Source: Larus michahellis | Lineage: Eukaryota; Chordata; Aves; Charadriiformes; Laridae | Direction: 5' to 3' | Assembly: GCF_964199755.1 (NCBI RefSeq) | Contig: NC_133913.1 | Location: forward strand, 5,744,201 to 5,808,200 | DNA: 64,000 bases | Shown: piece after piece, positions 1 through 13,400 of the stretch | Layout: every line of letters begins with the position of its first letter | How positions within the stretch are numbered: position 1 is the first letter of the stretch | Notes under the pieces: model-generated | Databases searched by the model: none | The model's input: only the letters and a program-made list of their open reading frames with translations | Told to the model about the DNA's origin: nothing | Made by a program: the position numbers and the translations under genes

Positions 1-3000
1 ACCAACAACTTCAGCCAGACAACGTGAAGAAAGAGCCATGAGCAACGGAGGAGAAAACTAAGTTTGCAAATCACAAAGCAAATACATTTCAACGTAGTAT
101 GTCCATTAACGATTCAGGTTGAAAGAAAGGACTTTTCCTCCTGTTTCCTTGAAAGCATGTCAGGGCAGGAAAAGCTTCCCACTTTTTGGGGATAGACTTG
201 GCTCAGGTTTGTTGTGGGACTTTTTTCCTTGTATTTGCTGTTTTGTACTGGAAAAACTTCATGTTACCTAATGGCAATCTGAACCAGAAGTGCAGTGAAA
301 TCCCCTCTTCACCATCTCTCGGTCTCTCCCCTGGTAGCAAGAATGAAGCGGCCGGCACCCTGGAAGACAAACCCTCAAGCCCTACAGACATGAGATTACG
401 TACGCGTATCAGTGCTGAAAAGGCTAGTAAATACACGAGGGTTTTTTTTCCAATAAAAGAGCAATTAATATTACACAGAAAGTTTGGTTTAGAAAGAAAG
501 GGGTTTTTTTACTACAGCCAAGTAAAGCGCTTTCAGTCAAAACCATGAGCGTGACTGACCTGGCAGATTCAGCATCTGGATCTTTTTCCCCTCTGACTGA
601 AAGGACAACCTCAAAAAGGGAAGAGGAGGAGGAATACATGGAACTCTTCCTTGTGGATATGGAAGTGCAGGGTAGGATAGGCAAAGATTAGCAGATGAAT
701 TTGCACAACAGTCTTAAGTACTTCACTTTCCATTCTTTGAATAGAAAAACAGCTGAGCAGTAGGAGTACTGTTATTTATGCATTCATCATTCATTGCAAA
801 AGGAGTGAATTTCTAAATGCCAACTGTACTGAGTTGTTAAACAATGAAAATGCAAGGGGAGCATTAGCAATATGGAAAAGGACTTAAATGGTTTGATTAT
901 TAAAACAGATTACTTGATTTACATGCTGCTTGTTTTATCTTTTTAAATTATCACCGGAAAGATTGTGTTCATTTACTTCCTTTAGATTTTACATATTTTT
1001 TTTCTGCCAAGATAGCTCCAACTTGGAAGCTGAAAGACTATTCAAATAATATTGTGAAAGAACACAAATACCACTCAGAATTAATATGCAGTTAACCTGT
1101 AAAAGATCTACAACGCACCTTTCACGAGCCGAGATGACTTTGACCATGCCGTCGCATTTTTAATTCTCAGCCAGTGGAATTCAGAGCCTTGTGAAATTAT
1201 TTAAATGGGATCTTTTCAGACAACGTATCAGCCCAAGAATTCAGGCAGGCTGCTACGTCTGTAAAGTATTGTTTGTTAGGTAGCGAGTAGTTAGTGACAA
1301 TCCCCAAAAGTCAGGGCAATGCTACTCTGTTTATCAAAAAGTTAAATAACAAAGTTTTCAGCCACTAATTATTTACTGAAAGCACAACTGTAGCCTAGAG
1401 TGGTGGTCAAGCGCATACGCACAGCTTGGGCAGATCTAATTACACTCCAAACCAGCAGCACAGAGTAAAACTGCACCGCTGCTTATTTCCAGGATTATCA
1501 CATTCATTTTCGACACAGGTAACAAAGCCGTTGGCCTGGTGTAAAGCAGGGCGTCAGATGAAACGGCTTCCGCAGGGCCCTTCCAAACAGCACTGCTCCA
1601 TGGCTGTGACACACACTGGGCAGCTGAAAGTAACAGCTGAAAGTAACTGTTATTTCCAATAATAGCAGCAAAATTAATTTGACAACCTGGGCTATCAGCC
1701 TTATTTAGATTAATCTTTTTTTTTTTTTTAGAAATCAGTTTAATTAACAGTTCAGAGCTATGACACATCCTCCTCCTCTTTTCCTCCTGTGAGCGATCGG
1801 CTCCTAAAGCCTTGCAGAACAGACACATACTGCAATGAAACACAAGGAAATACACTTTGCATTGACAAGTCTGGCAGTCACAAACTGTCAACCTTCTTAA
1901 AATACACGTAAAATCATCTGTCAGATAGGAAAAATCACATAGAAGAGTATTTGTCTATGTTTTTTAAGTTACGAAGCTTGTATTATCCCTCCCACGTTCA
2001 TCCCATTATGTCTTCTGCAGCAAGGATATCTCATAAATACTTGTACAGTGGGAATAACATAGATGGTACTAAATTACTAATAATTCAAAACTGAGAAACG
2101 TTCACCTGTCAGCTCCCCAACACACTTCGCGATCATCTTCCAGCAGGCAGTAACAAATGAGGGAAATGGAGCCATTGCCAGTTTTCCAAGGACATCAGCA
2201 ACAGTCACTGCTACATCATTCTGTGTGTACATAAAGGGTACACACCGAGTATAGTATTTTCACGGTCTTTTATATATCTATATTAATAAACTAACCATTA
2301 AGGGTCACATTTACACAAGGTTCCTCCTAGCAAATATGGCACGCACTCTTCTGGCCTGTTCTTTTAACTGATTCTGATGAATAAAATGATCATTCACACG
2401 ATCCAGTAAGAAAACCCATCTATAGCTCTGGGATACAATGAAAGGGTTTGATGGACTTGCAGATAAGGGCAGGGTTCGAGTGTTTCATTCGCAGCACTTT
2501 CATGCGGTGCCAATAAAATTAATACAAATCCTGGTTTTGTCAAAAGGAGAGTGGAATGTATTTATGAAATGACTCTTTTCCTCCTAAATATATTCAAGAG
2601 AGACTTGCAGGAAAAGAAATAAAGCTTAGTTATTTCCTGTTCGCATCTTTGTCCTTTGAGAAAGAGAACAAAGGAATTTGACACTTCAGATCAGCACTCA
2701 TTTGAGCACTCGTTCTTTGGCCTTTTAGCTGGAGTACAGACTCACATTAACAGTTAAGGAAATGGTCCTACATGGAGAGAAATCCGAAGCTTTGATAAGT
2801 TGCTGCTACGGTGCACAGGTCATTAATGCTGATAAGCCAACGCCAGGAAATAAGGACAGTTATTAACACCGTATCTTCACTTCTCTCAAAGTCACAGGTC
2901 AGAGTAGATAAAATCCACCTAATTATTTTTTCTACTTTTCTCTCATGCGAGCAAGCTTCATCTTTTGAAGCTACTTGCTTGCATAGTGAAATTTCTGTCT

Positions 3001-6000
3001 CAGTCCTAAAAGAATTACAGTCCAGCAGTGAAAATGCCAATGGTCCTAGGAAACAGGCCACTCAAAACCCCTTCTAAACTCTCCAGTAACCTGATACAAG
3101 AAAAACCCTTTCCTTAGTCCAAATCTGTTGATGCAACCTCAAGCAAGACAAATCAGGGATCGAAAACAGTTTAACACCACTTGAAGCATCGGTTCATCCT
3201 GAAATATCTCATCTGGGCTGCGGTTCATCCGATCCTGGAGCAGAGAACAATAGATACCCACTGGCCAAAGCAGCGTGCCAGGACCCAGGATTCCTGCACG
3301 GCCTCTGCAAACACTCAGTGGAAGCCCTAAAACACAGGGTCGATACGTTCAAACCAACCAACCTGTGCGAACAGCCAGCAACGATAGCTCACGATGTCCC
3401 CTCTACCACCTAGCGCTGCTTTACCAGTGTTATTCCTTAAATTCTTTCTCTTTGCCCTTTTTTCAGTGGGGATAGAAGGGAGTGAGGAGAAGCAGGGAGA
3501 AAAGGAAGAACGGAGGGAGAGGAGATAACAGAAAAAGTGTAATTCCATCAGCTTAGGTTTGGTGCTTTGTTTCCACTTTCAGTTTAAACAAGTCAAACTT
3601 GTCCTTCCACAAGCCTCTAGTAACTATTCATCACAATAACCATCTCTGTTTCTTCTAATTTATCCTATTTTAAGTACAAAGCAACAAAACTGTTTGTAGT
3701 TATTAAAACAAAAGCCTGCTAATATTTTAGGAAGTCATGCCAACATTTCCTTGTCTTTACTGACTGCATCTCCTCCCAGCACATCCTTGAGCCTCATGAA
3801 CGTTTTCTAGAAGCACACTGGTATCACGCAGCATAGCAGTGGCCTCTAATCCTCCTCTCCCACTGATCCATGACCTTGCAATTTACAGCACATTACTCGT
3901 CTGTAAATGAATGGCTCAGCGTTTTGTATAATGGGATTTCATCCGCGAGGTGATCCAGGAGGAGCACCGCCTCCCCCATTCGTGCCGCCACTGATGTTAT
4001 GAATCTTGCTTTTACACAAAGGCAACCTCAGCAACATCTGTATCATCTTTGTGATCCGCTGCAGGGAGATTCGTGTTCCACAGGCCAGTTGATGCAGGGC
4101 GGCTCACAAGCACAGCGTCCTCGCTCGCTGCTCTTCGAGCAGAGGTTTCGCCAACCGCGCTGCATGGCATCTGCAGCAGCCCTGGGAGAGGGATCTTTCT
4201 CAACAGGTCTTTGCGCATCCGCACTCCCAGAGCTCTCCAACAGACCACATTCTGCGCCACACACCACGACTGCTCCCACAGGAACAGGACAGGTTACATT
4301 TTTTTCATTTGAGTAGCCCTGCAGGACAAAGCCAGCTTGCCAAACCCCTGTAGAGACCAGCCCTTGCATTTCCAGCCGGCAGCTGGGTTAACCAGCACAC
4401 TGACACAAGCCTTCCACTAGGTACGTACATTCAGGCAGGTGAAATTTTGGGGTTGATTTATCAACTGCATTGACCAGGTTTCCACTGGAGAAACATACAA
4501 AGATCTTAACATCACTAGCTGCTGTATGGTGTCCACGTCGCAGAAGTGGGTTCACCTCCTGCAAGGAGATCTCTGCAGCTTCTTCCCTGGGGTCCCTGCT
4601 CTGAGAATACGGTGGTAAAAGGCAAAAGCCAGCTCTGCATAGAACCACCTCGGCTCCACGGCTTTGTGAGCTGGAGCTCCACAGGGTGAAAAGCCAGTGC
4701 CAGGACCCCCAGCCCGAAAGCAGCACGAGTGCATTCCCCCAGCACCACACCTCAGCTACTGGGCTCTGCCGGGACGGAGCTGCTTCTGAATGGAGCTTTA
4801 TCAATGGTGTGGTTAATTTGCAACCAGATCATCCACTCCAGGGCAACTGAGGATTGAAGGTACAGCAAATAAAACTAGTATTACTAAAACTAAACATTAA
4901 CTTACTGCTGCTTGACTATCTTGATTTCAAGCCCCCCATCTCCCGCTTTAAGTAGGGAAAGAAGGCGGTGCTAACGCCCAGGGAGGAGTTACTGACAGGG
5001 GTTACTAAAGCATCATTTCAGTTTCAAACAGTGTAACAGTACACACAACAACGTAAAACATTACCTCCACAAACTAGGGAGCCTTTCAGAAATTTGGGAT
5101 TCTTTTGGATCATTTATTGCTGGCCTCCTTGACCACTGATGAGGCCCTTACAAACGAGGGCAGTTCATACTCCTGTTTTAACTGGGCTGGTTCAGATCGC
5201 TTTGCTCCCGAAGTCCCTCCTTGACCATCTGCTTTAGCTCTGTTTCCAAAGAGATCTCAAAGGAGAATACGGAACTAAGCGGGATTGGCACGAGCAGCAA
5301 GGTGAGACTGCACTGACTGCGCAACACACTTCTTTCTTCAACAATTCATAAACAGACGGTTCTTTCTTCTTGTTAACAGCAGTCTCTGTAGGGTAAACTA
5401 ACACAACCATACGATACCATGGGCTTCATGATGCACTGACCAACTGTTACTACACAAACTAACACACATCACGCACCAGATGGCACGTTCAAAAACTGCA
5501 CAGAAGTGTGCGACTGGTTATTTAAACACAGGCCCTTGCTGCACTTCTCAGCTTCTCCACAGCATTGATTGCTGTGTAAATGTGTAATTATAACGCAAAG
5601 GCTAGGAAGATGGGCACGTGTGATGTTTTCATCACATGCTAATCAGATATAAGCAGCATATAACAAAACAAAGGTATTAGCAGGTAGTATTTTAAAAGCT
5701 TCTGAACTATACCACCGCATTGGCCAAGCAGTGGTACCCGTTTTCAAATTACAGCTTGCTGGATGACAATTACTTCACCACCACTGCAATTCCTGAGGCT
5801 GTTATCTTCATAGGTTGATCAGAAATAGCAGCGTGCTGTGCAGCTCAGTGTTATTTGACAGGTCTTGCAACTATTAAAATGACCCAAAGAAATAATCAAA
5901 AATTCACAAGGGACCAATTCATCATATTCAAGCTGAAAGGACTGTCAAAATATCTAAACAGATTAAAGAACCGTTATTAAATCGATGGTATCAACCCAGT

Positions 6001-9000
6001 AACCTACATTAGCAGATTGCAACCCTTTACAAGCCATTGCTCATTTATAATAGCATCTTTATTGCTGCTTCATGAACCCTGGAATTCGTTCGTGGCCCCC
6101 TTGTGTTCCTCTCTCTCCCTCACGTTGTACCCATCCGTATTAAAAAAAAAATAAAAAAAAAAATAAAAGGAGAGGGAATATTGTTAGACACAACTGTCTT
6201 CACACCACAATCCCAAGCAAGGAAGAGACAAGTCCATCTAGGCTGTGATTTTTAGCCATGGTCAGACAAAAGTCAGGCAGGTGGTCTGCACTGGCCGTTC
6301 CCATCGTTAAAACCCCTGGAAGCTCACAGCTCCACAAAAAACATTGGAGGAATGGGATAACCCTGAGCGTAGACAGACTGGGGCTCAGGACAGCAGAGCA
6401 AGCAGTTGTTTGTATACATTACATTAATCGGTGACTAACCCAATTCGGCCAGATCTACAGCAGAAAGGGCAATTCAGGAGCAAAACGTGCTGCAGCCTGA
6501 GCAAAGACCGTTTATTAGCTGTGATGGTGGAACCAGCCAGACGAGCAAGCAGGATTTCTGGCAGCACCACTTATTCTGGGATCAAGGTATTATTTCAGCT
6601 ATTGACAGATTATTCAGTGAGGCATCCAAACAAAAGTCTGTTTCAAATAAAGAAGTCTGCCATTATAGAAAGACACATGCTGCCAGGCACTCCCAGGCAG
6701 AATTTAATTACAGGCATTGCCTCCTTCACAGCTGGCACTCACAATCTATAATCATAATAAAAAGTAGGACGTTAAAACAACAAGCATCTTGTATAGATCC
6801 GAAGGAAACAAATACAATAAAAATAGCTGTAAACTAGTTCCAGTGACCTGTGGACCACAAAACCCTCCAGCAGAAAGACCTGTACCTTTCTCCATAGCAA
6901 AATACGTCTGTGCCAGGCTGGTACCTTCAGTAAAAGGGGCATAACCTTAAAAATCAAAGCCTTGTCCAAGGCTTGTGCAGCCGGTCTGTCAGCAACTCAT
7001 TGACTTGTTTCATCCCTTTAGTGCCTGATAAACCTGTAGTAAATACATGACAAATATTTTGACCATGTAATACAAATCTGATCTTTCCCAAGATGCCAGT
7101 TAACGCCACCTTGCAGAATGAGTACCATAAAAGCCTTAAACAGGAAAAACATTTTTCCTCCACCACTGATAACATTCCCTTCATTTTCTTAGGGCTGAGA
7201 AGCTCAGGGAAACTTTCACACAGAGATCAAACTCGAAGGCTGGACTGTTCTTACTTCTTAGGACAGAGGGATCTTCGTGCCAGAGCACTGTTCGTGATTG
7301 CTCCTGCCACGCTCTCCTGAGCCAGGGAGGGAGGTGGCACAGACGGGGCAGGAGGGGTTGGGTGGGATGAGCTGCCTCTGGTGCAGATGCCCCTGGCTAC
7401 AAAGAGAGCAGTGACTGAGCCCCAGGAATGCCTCCAATCCCTGTTCACCAGTGTGGACATCAACGCTGGAGAACTCAGGGGAAACTAAAGTTTATGTTCA
7501 ACACAGTAGTGAAACATCATCTGAACAGTTTGTACGAACCATAAAGTGAGTTAAGAGGAGGTAAAGGAAGTCAGTTTCCGAAACTGGATTAGACACTAGC
7601 GTGAAGCTCCAAGATGCACTGACAAGCACAGGCACAGCCTTAGCTGCTCCTGATACAGTCTGGGTCCCAGCAAGCTTTGCTTTCCCAGACTTTGAATGTA
7701 CAAGGAAGAGCTCAAGAATGACCCAATGAGGAGCTGCTCTCCAGAACCTTCCCTGGTGCTGCACTAAGGCACAGTTTCTCCAAAAAATGTGCCCGGGATC
7801 TTGAGAAATCCTGCATCTCCAGCATACTTCAGGGAACACAGAACATTTTCAGCGCCAGAGCTTTTCTCTTCTCTCCTGCTGCAGCTGAGCAGGAGATGAG
7901 CAGGGCACCAGCCGTCACCTGCTGCTGTGCTCAGAATGTCCCCCCTCTCACCCCACGAGCTGCTTCTGCTGCCGTCTCTGCTGCCCCCTCTCCAAAAGCA
8001 GTCCAGATTATAGTATTTTCTGTATAAAGCTTTGGAGGACACACAAGAAGGCAATTTACTATCAGGAAACAAACATTCAAAATTCTGATTCTATCTAGCC
8101 CTTCCCCCCTCCCCCCCAATAATATCAAGCAGTTTACGGATTCCCTAAATGGAAATGCAAGTAACACAAGGCTTAAAGGTCATCTCAAAGGAAAAGTGTA
8201 TGCAGCAAAAAATGGCCTGTCGATTCCACACACACGTTATTCCAGACTGCCTTGACTCCATTTAGGGCAAAGAAAAAAACCCAAGGAAAATGAAGTAGCT
8301 GGTTAAAGGGAATTTAAGGAGGTTCTTAACAATTCTTTTCAATATCAGGAAAAAGGATTTAAAAACACCTGAGCTGTGGCTACTGAGCCAGCAGTACTAG
8401 ACCTCTTGGATCCTCTGAACACGTCTGACAACAGGCTTGACCCCAGCTCATTCCGGGTAATGCCACACAAAATACTCCTCCTGGGCCGCACCCCTGCTCC
8501 GCAGGGTCCACGCTCACTGTGGCACCTCTTGGAGCTTTTCCACAGGATGACGACACACAGGAGTTGCAAGCTGCAGCCTCAAAGCACTTTGGATAACATG
8601 AACACAGAAGCCTTTTCTGGTTGTTTTCTCATTTTCCCAACTGTTGGCACTCAGGACAGTCACCGATCTGCAAGGTAACTGGAGGGAAATGAGACACAGC
8701 TATTGTGATATAGTAAATAAGGAAACTGTGCCTTTATAAACATACCTCACCGGTGTCTCACTCCTGCGTGCACTGACACTTTGAATGTTACTGCCACAAC
8801 ACAGACCACATCAAGCTTTAAACTTTTTCCCTGTTAAAATCACTACTTGGATGCCAAATAATTATATCTTACATAATAATGGCCTCCATCCAAACTAACA
8901 AAAGCTTTCTGAAGAAATCAACATGCCTTAAATTAGGGTTGCTTTAAGAATTTAAGTAAACTTAAACTCTTTAAGCCATACCAGTCTCTCAGCTGTTTTA

Positions 9001-9580
9001 GATGTGTGTTATGCCTTCATACCTTATTAAAAAAAACAAGTAAAAGCATCTGCCAGCTGGTTCTTTGCACCATGAGCTACAACCGTCATATGTTGCCATA
9101 AAATATGACTTTGAAAACTATGTACATATGGGCCTATACTTTTAGTATTTTTAAGTTGTCTTGATAGACTGCCTTTACTATCGATAAAAAGCAAATCACA
9201 ATCTTTTCACAAATATCCGTCCCTTGAATTACTCAAAAAAGTACCTTAGCATCCACATCAATTCAGCACAAGACTGGTGACGAGCTTAAGCACACACAAG
9301 CCAAAAGGAAATCAAACTACTAAGGAAAAAGGAATTACATCCTGCCAGACTAACAACTTGACTGTTTGCAGAAAGACTAACTGTATAAAGTATACGCTAT
9401 TATTTTTTTTACAAGGAAAACACTTACTCTAACACATGGTCTTCGGTGGCTGTGTAGTTCCCTGTCTGCTGACTACTCTCAGTAGAGCGTTGGTAAGAAA
9501 ACAGCATACATGTTACCACTTCTGCTGGTTAAAGAAAGAATTAAGAACACGGGGCAACACCATAACCAAAATTAGTGCTG
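1..9580. other. Unique intronic sequence, no gene seen
   Basis: The stretch is AT-rich single-copy-looking DNA. Open frames here are short (up to about 150 codons) and have no family resemblance. The only low-complexity feature of note is an A-rich tract near 6141-6167, where A runs are broken by single Ts. I see no CR1 element, tRNA or other RNA gene. Confidence 0.5.
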
Positions 9581-9586
9581 CATGGA

Positions 9587-10425
9587 ATAGAATCATAGGG
9601 TTGGCAGGGCCCTCTGGAGATCATCCCCTCCAACCCCCGGCCAGAGCAGGGTCACCCAGAGCAGGTGGCACAGGAACGCGGCCAAGCGGGGTTGGAATGG
9701 CTCCAGAGACGGAGACTCCCCCACCTCTCTGGGCAGCCTGTGCCAGGGCTCTGCCACCCTCACAGCAAAGAAGTTCCTCCTCCTGTTGAGATGGAACTTC
9801 CCAGGGGCAAGTTTGTGCCCGTTACCCCTTGTCCTGTCCCCGGGCACCACTGAGAAGAGCCTGGCCCCATCCTCCTGACACCCCCCCTTTCAGTATTTAT
9901 CAGCGTTGATAAGATCCCCCCTCAGCCGTCTTTTTTCCAGGCTGAAGAGACCCAAATCCCTCAGCCTTTCTTCATCAGAGAGGTGTTCCAGTCCCCTCAG
10001 CATCTCGGTGGCCCTTTGCTGTCCCCTCTCCAGCAGTTCCCTGTCCTTCTTGACCCGGGGAGCCCAGCACTGGCCCCAGTGCTCCAGCCGTGGCCTCCCC
10101 AGGGCAGAGCAGAGAGGGAGGATGAACCTCCCCCCACCTGCTGGCCACGCTCTTCTCAATGCCCCCCAGGATGCCATTGGGCTTCTTGGCCACAAGGGCC
10201 CATCGCTGGCTCGTGGTCACCCTGTTGCCCCCCAGGACTCCCAGGTCTCTTTCCCCAGAGCTGCTCTCCAGCAGGTCACCCCCAGCCTGTCCTGGTGCGG
10301 GGGGTTGTTCCTCCCCAGGTGCAGCACCCTGCGCTCACCCTTGTTGAATTTCATAAGGTTCCTCTTTTCCCAAATCTCCAACCTATCTAGGTCTCTCTGT
10401 ATGGTGGAATGACTGTATGACTGCA
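9587..10425 (-). mobile_element. CR1 LINE, 5'-truncated, about 840 bp
   Basis: This is a CR1 non-LTR retrotransposon fragment, reverse orientation. Its 3' end lies at the left (tagaatcatagggttggcagggcc...) and the end of the reverse-transcriptase frame at the right. Read on the minus strand, the frames carry the typical CR1 polymerase C-terminus: [20 protein letters not shown] (about 9890-10000) and [17 protein letters not shown] (about 10300-10370). They are split between frames, so the copy is dead. It is 5'-truncated in the usual way. It belongs to the same subfamily (gatcatcccctccaaccccc 3' block) as the copies at 40.6 and 43.7 kb. Confidence 0.93.
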
Positions 10426-10439
10426 GGTTGCGTATATCT

Positions 10440-13400
10440 TGCATCTCAGGCAATAACAACATTATATAAACGTTCAACAGTCATTTTAGTCCCCCATTAC
10501 AAGCTGAGAGAGGCTCAAAGTTTTCTAGAGCATAGAAAATTTAGGTTCAGTTAGGTGCTTTCTGCCCTGAACAGTGCCTCAGTAAAATAAACAAACTTCC
10601 ATGAAATTTATAGATGACCCAACAATAACTCTTGTTGGCCCACAAGGAGAGATTAAAAAAGAGAAACACCAGCAACCTATTCCTGAAGTCAAAACTAAAT
10701 TCCTGTTCAAAATAAAATAAAACAGCAGAGCTGCTGAGAATGTGGAGCTTTTGAATCAAAAATAATTCACATATCGAATGTTGCTAAAATTATCAATCAA
10801 TTCTCCCTTATCACTTGCTTCTCAAGGATCTTTTAAATGTGGGCTACTGTCTCACTAAATCTAAAAAGCTCCAATCTTAATACACTAATAAAGAAATCTC
10901 TCGGAGGAACCAAGTTACTTTTTCACCTTCAGAAAGAATATTACAAGAATATTTGAAAAATTCCGTCTGGGAGGCTTTAGCCCATCCAGTCTCACAGAAG
11001 ATATTCAGTGCTATTTGCAATGCCAGTTCATATGCCTTGAAAAGCCAAACTTTAGAACAAAGCTATAGCTGTCACGATGTCAATTCAGAAGGGTATTTTA
11101 TTCTTTATCCATTAAGTACGTGCATTGCATTGTTTGAAGAAAGAAGCAATGGTACTTCCATGATTAGTGAGGGTCTGAAAAAAAGGTCATTCCACATTCC
11201 CGCATGGATGGCAAACATGTTAGAAAGATTTCTGTAAAAAAGGAGATTTCGATACTGAAGCTCTCGCTACAGTAAAAGTTTGAGACAGGAGACAGCATGA
11301 GAGAGTGCTGTGGCAGATAAAATGTGGCTCTAACCCTTCAGAGTAACACTCCACTACATGGCAGCAATGACTTTCTCAGTCTCCACCTGCCAAAATAAAT
11401 TTACTGCCATTTAAGGTTGTTAAAATTTTTCCCCGATTAATCACGGCTTCACTGCAGCATCTGTCCAAGAGGGCTGTTTTGCTAAAGCTGGTCAGCCCAT
11501 GCGGTAGGTTATGCAAGCGCAGGCCGTGCCGACGCGCTGGCGTAACGTCAGTCCCTGCCAGCCGCCGAGGGACGAGCAGCAAAAGGAGTGGGAGCTCCCA
11601 AGGGTGGAGTATTTCTAATCATCACGGGGCTGAAAAGCACCATCCCGCCCCGTGACACAACCAACCCCCATCCAGGGAAGCTGGACCACCGCTGAGCAGA
11701 CAGGATCCTGCTAAAAACATTTCCCTATCCAAAGAGTTATTCCTGTTTTGACAGAAGGAATTTAAATTGTGAAGAATGAACCTGTTTAGGTTTCCTACAG
11801 GTCAGCCTGTTGTTGAAGCCCCGAGGGAGCACTAAAGCCTTGATAACCATCTCCTTTTAGGAAGTAATACCTGTAAATACTAGGAAGTCATTCTGTAAAT
11901 TATGGAACCCCAAAAGAAGCATCCTAACAAGGCTAATTTCATCCTGGAAATAAAAAGCTCACACTTTTATTTAGGCCCCAGTGTTTAGCTTTGCTCATTT
12001 AATCTGTAAGTGGAGACAACTGCCTCCCATTTAACCTTCTCATTAATTTCAAAGGCAATTCCTCCTGAAACACCTGTCTGATACACAGACAGCAAAGACT
12101 GCTCCTGGCTCCAAATAAACTGTTCATCAACAGTTTGATCTTTAAGGTCCCTTCCAACCCAAACCATTCTATGATAAAGGACAAGACAGGCCAGAGGACA
12201 AAGGTGTGAGCAACATAATGCTGGGAAACGGAAAAGAATGAGAAATAGCGTCTTGAGCAGACAAAAACCATGAAACTACAAATCTTTTTTAACTTCTTCT
12301 ATTCCAGTTGTGTGTTGAAGTCCATCACACCAGTATTTGAGAACTGCCACACAAGACTCAACTGCAGATGCTGCTATTGGTGATAAATTTTCTGGCAGGA
12401 AGATCTTGCTTTGGATAAAGCATTAGGAACTTTTACCTTCCTCCTGGATGCTCCAGTAGATGATGCTCTGGGATGAGATCTCAATGCTAGGAGCTGGGGC
12501 GCTGTTTTCTGTACCTGATCAGCCCAGTCGCTTGCTCTCTGGGGAATCTGCACAGCACAACTTCCAGATTAAAAGTGTTTTCCCCTAGTTCTCTCCTGCC
12601 CCATCCCATCAGCTCCGAGATCTGCACAGCCCCTGAGAAACGCAGCTACACAGCAGGTCACCGATACAAAACCTGGCCCTTGATGCAGCTGTAGTTTTGC
12701 AACAGCGAAACTATCATTGAAATGGAGATTACCCAGGGACTATCTAGGAAATTAAAAACCGGGACTGGCGTGGCTCACGCCAATTAACCACCAATACTCC
12801 CACAGGCTGCTGCAAGCAGGAGTCTGAGGTCTACAGAAACCAGCCAAGAGGTAGAGTCAGCGGCAGGAATAACACGTTATTGCTCCCTGAAAGATGACCT
12901 TGGGCAATTTCCACTCCCAGTCAGAAAATCAGGGCAGATGGGAGGGCAGGGTAGCTGCAAAAACATTAATGGAGACACACTCCAAATTCACCTGGGGCTT
13001 TTGTTTGTCTTTAGGTGGACAAATGGGGGAAGAAAAAGCAAGCTCATAGACAAAGGCTACCAGTTAAAGTTCAGTGACTACTGGACAAAATATTAGGTAG
13101 CGTAAATAATACACATTGTAATGGCACGTCCTATTTTTGCTATACATGGATCTGGCAAATATGAGTCATCTTTGGAGGAAATCCCAAACTGCTCTCCTAG
13201 CACCGTCCTATCTGTGGACAGAAAAGAAGGAACTAAGTCCATAACAAAAAAGCCACCTCCACATTAACACTGGTGTTGGCCAAATTCGTCAGGGAATTGC
13301 TGTCTGGACAATTTTAAAGCAAATGTTGATTAAGATCACAGAAAGGTTATATTTGGAATAAGAGAAACAATCTCATACACTATCTTCACAGGTATGATCT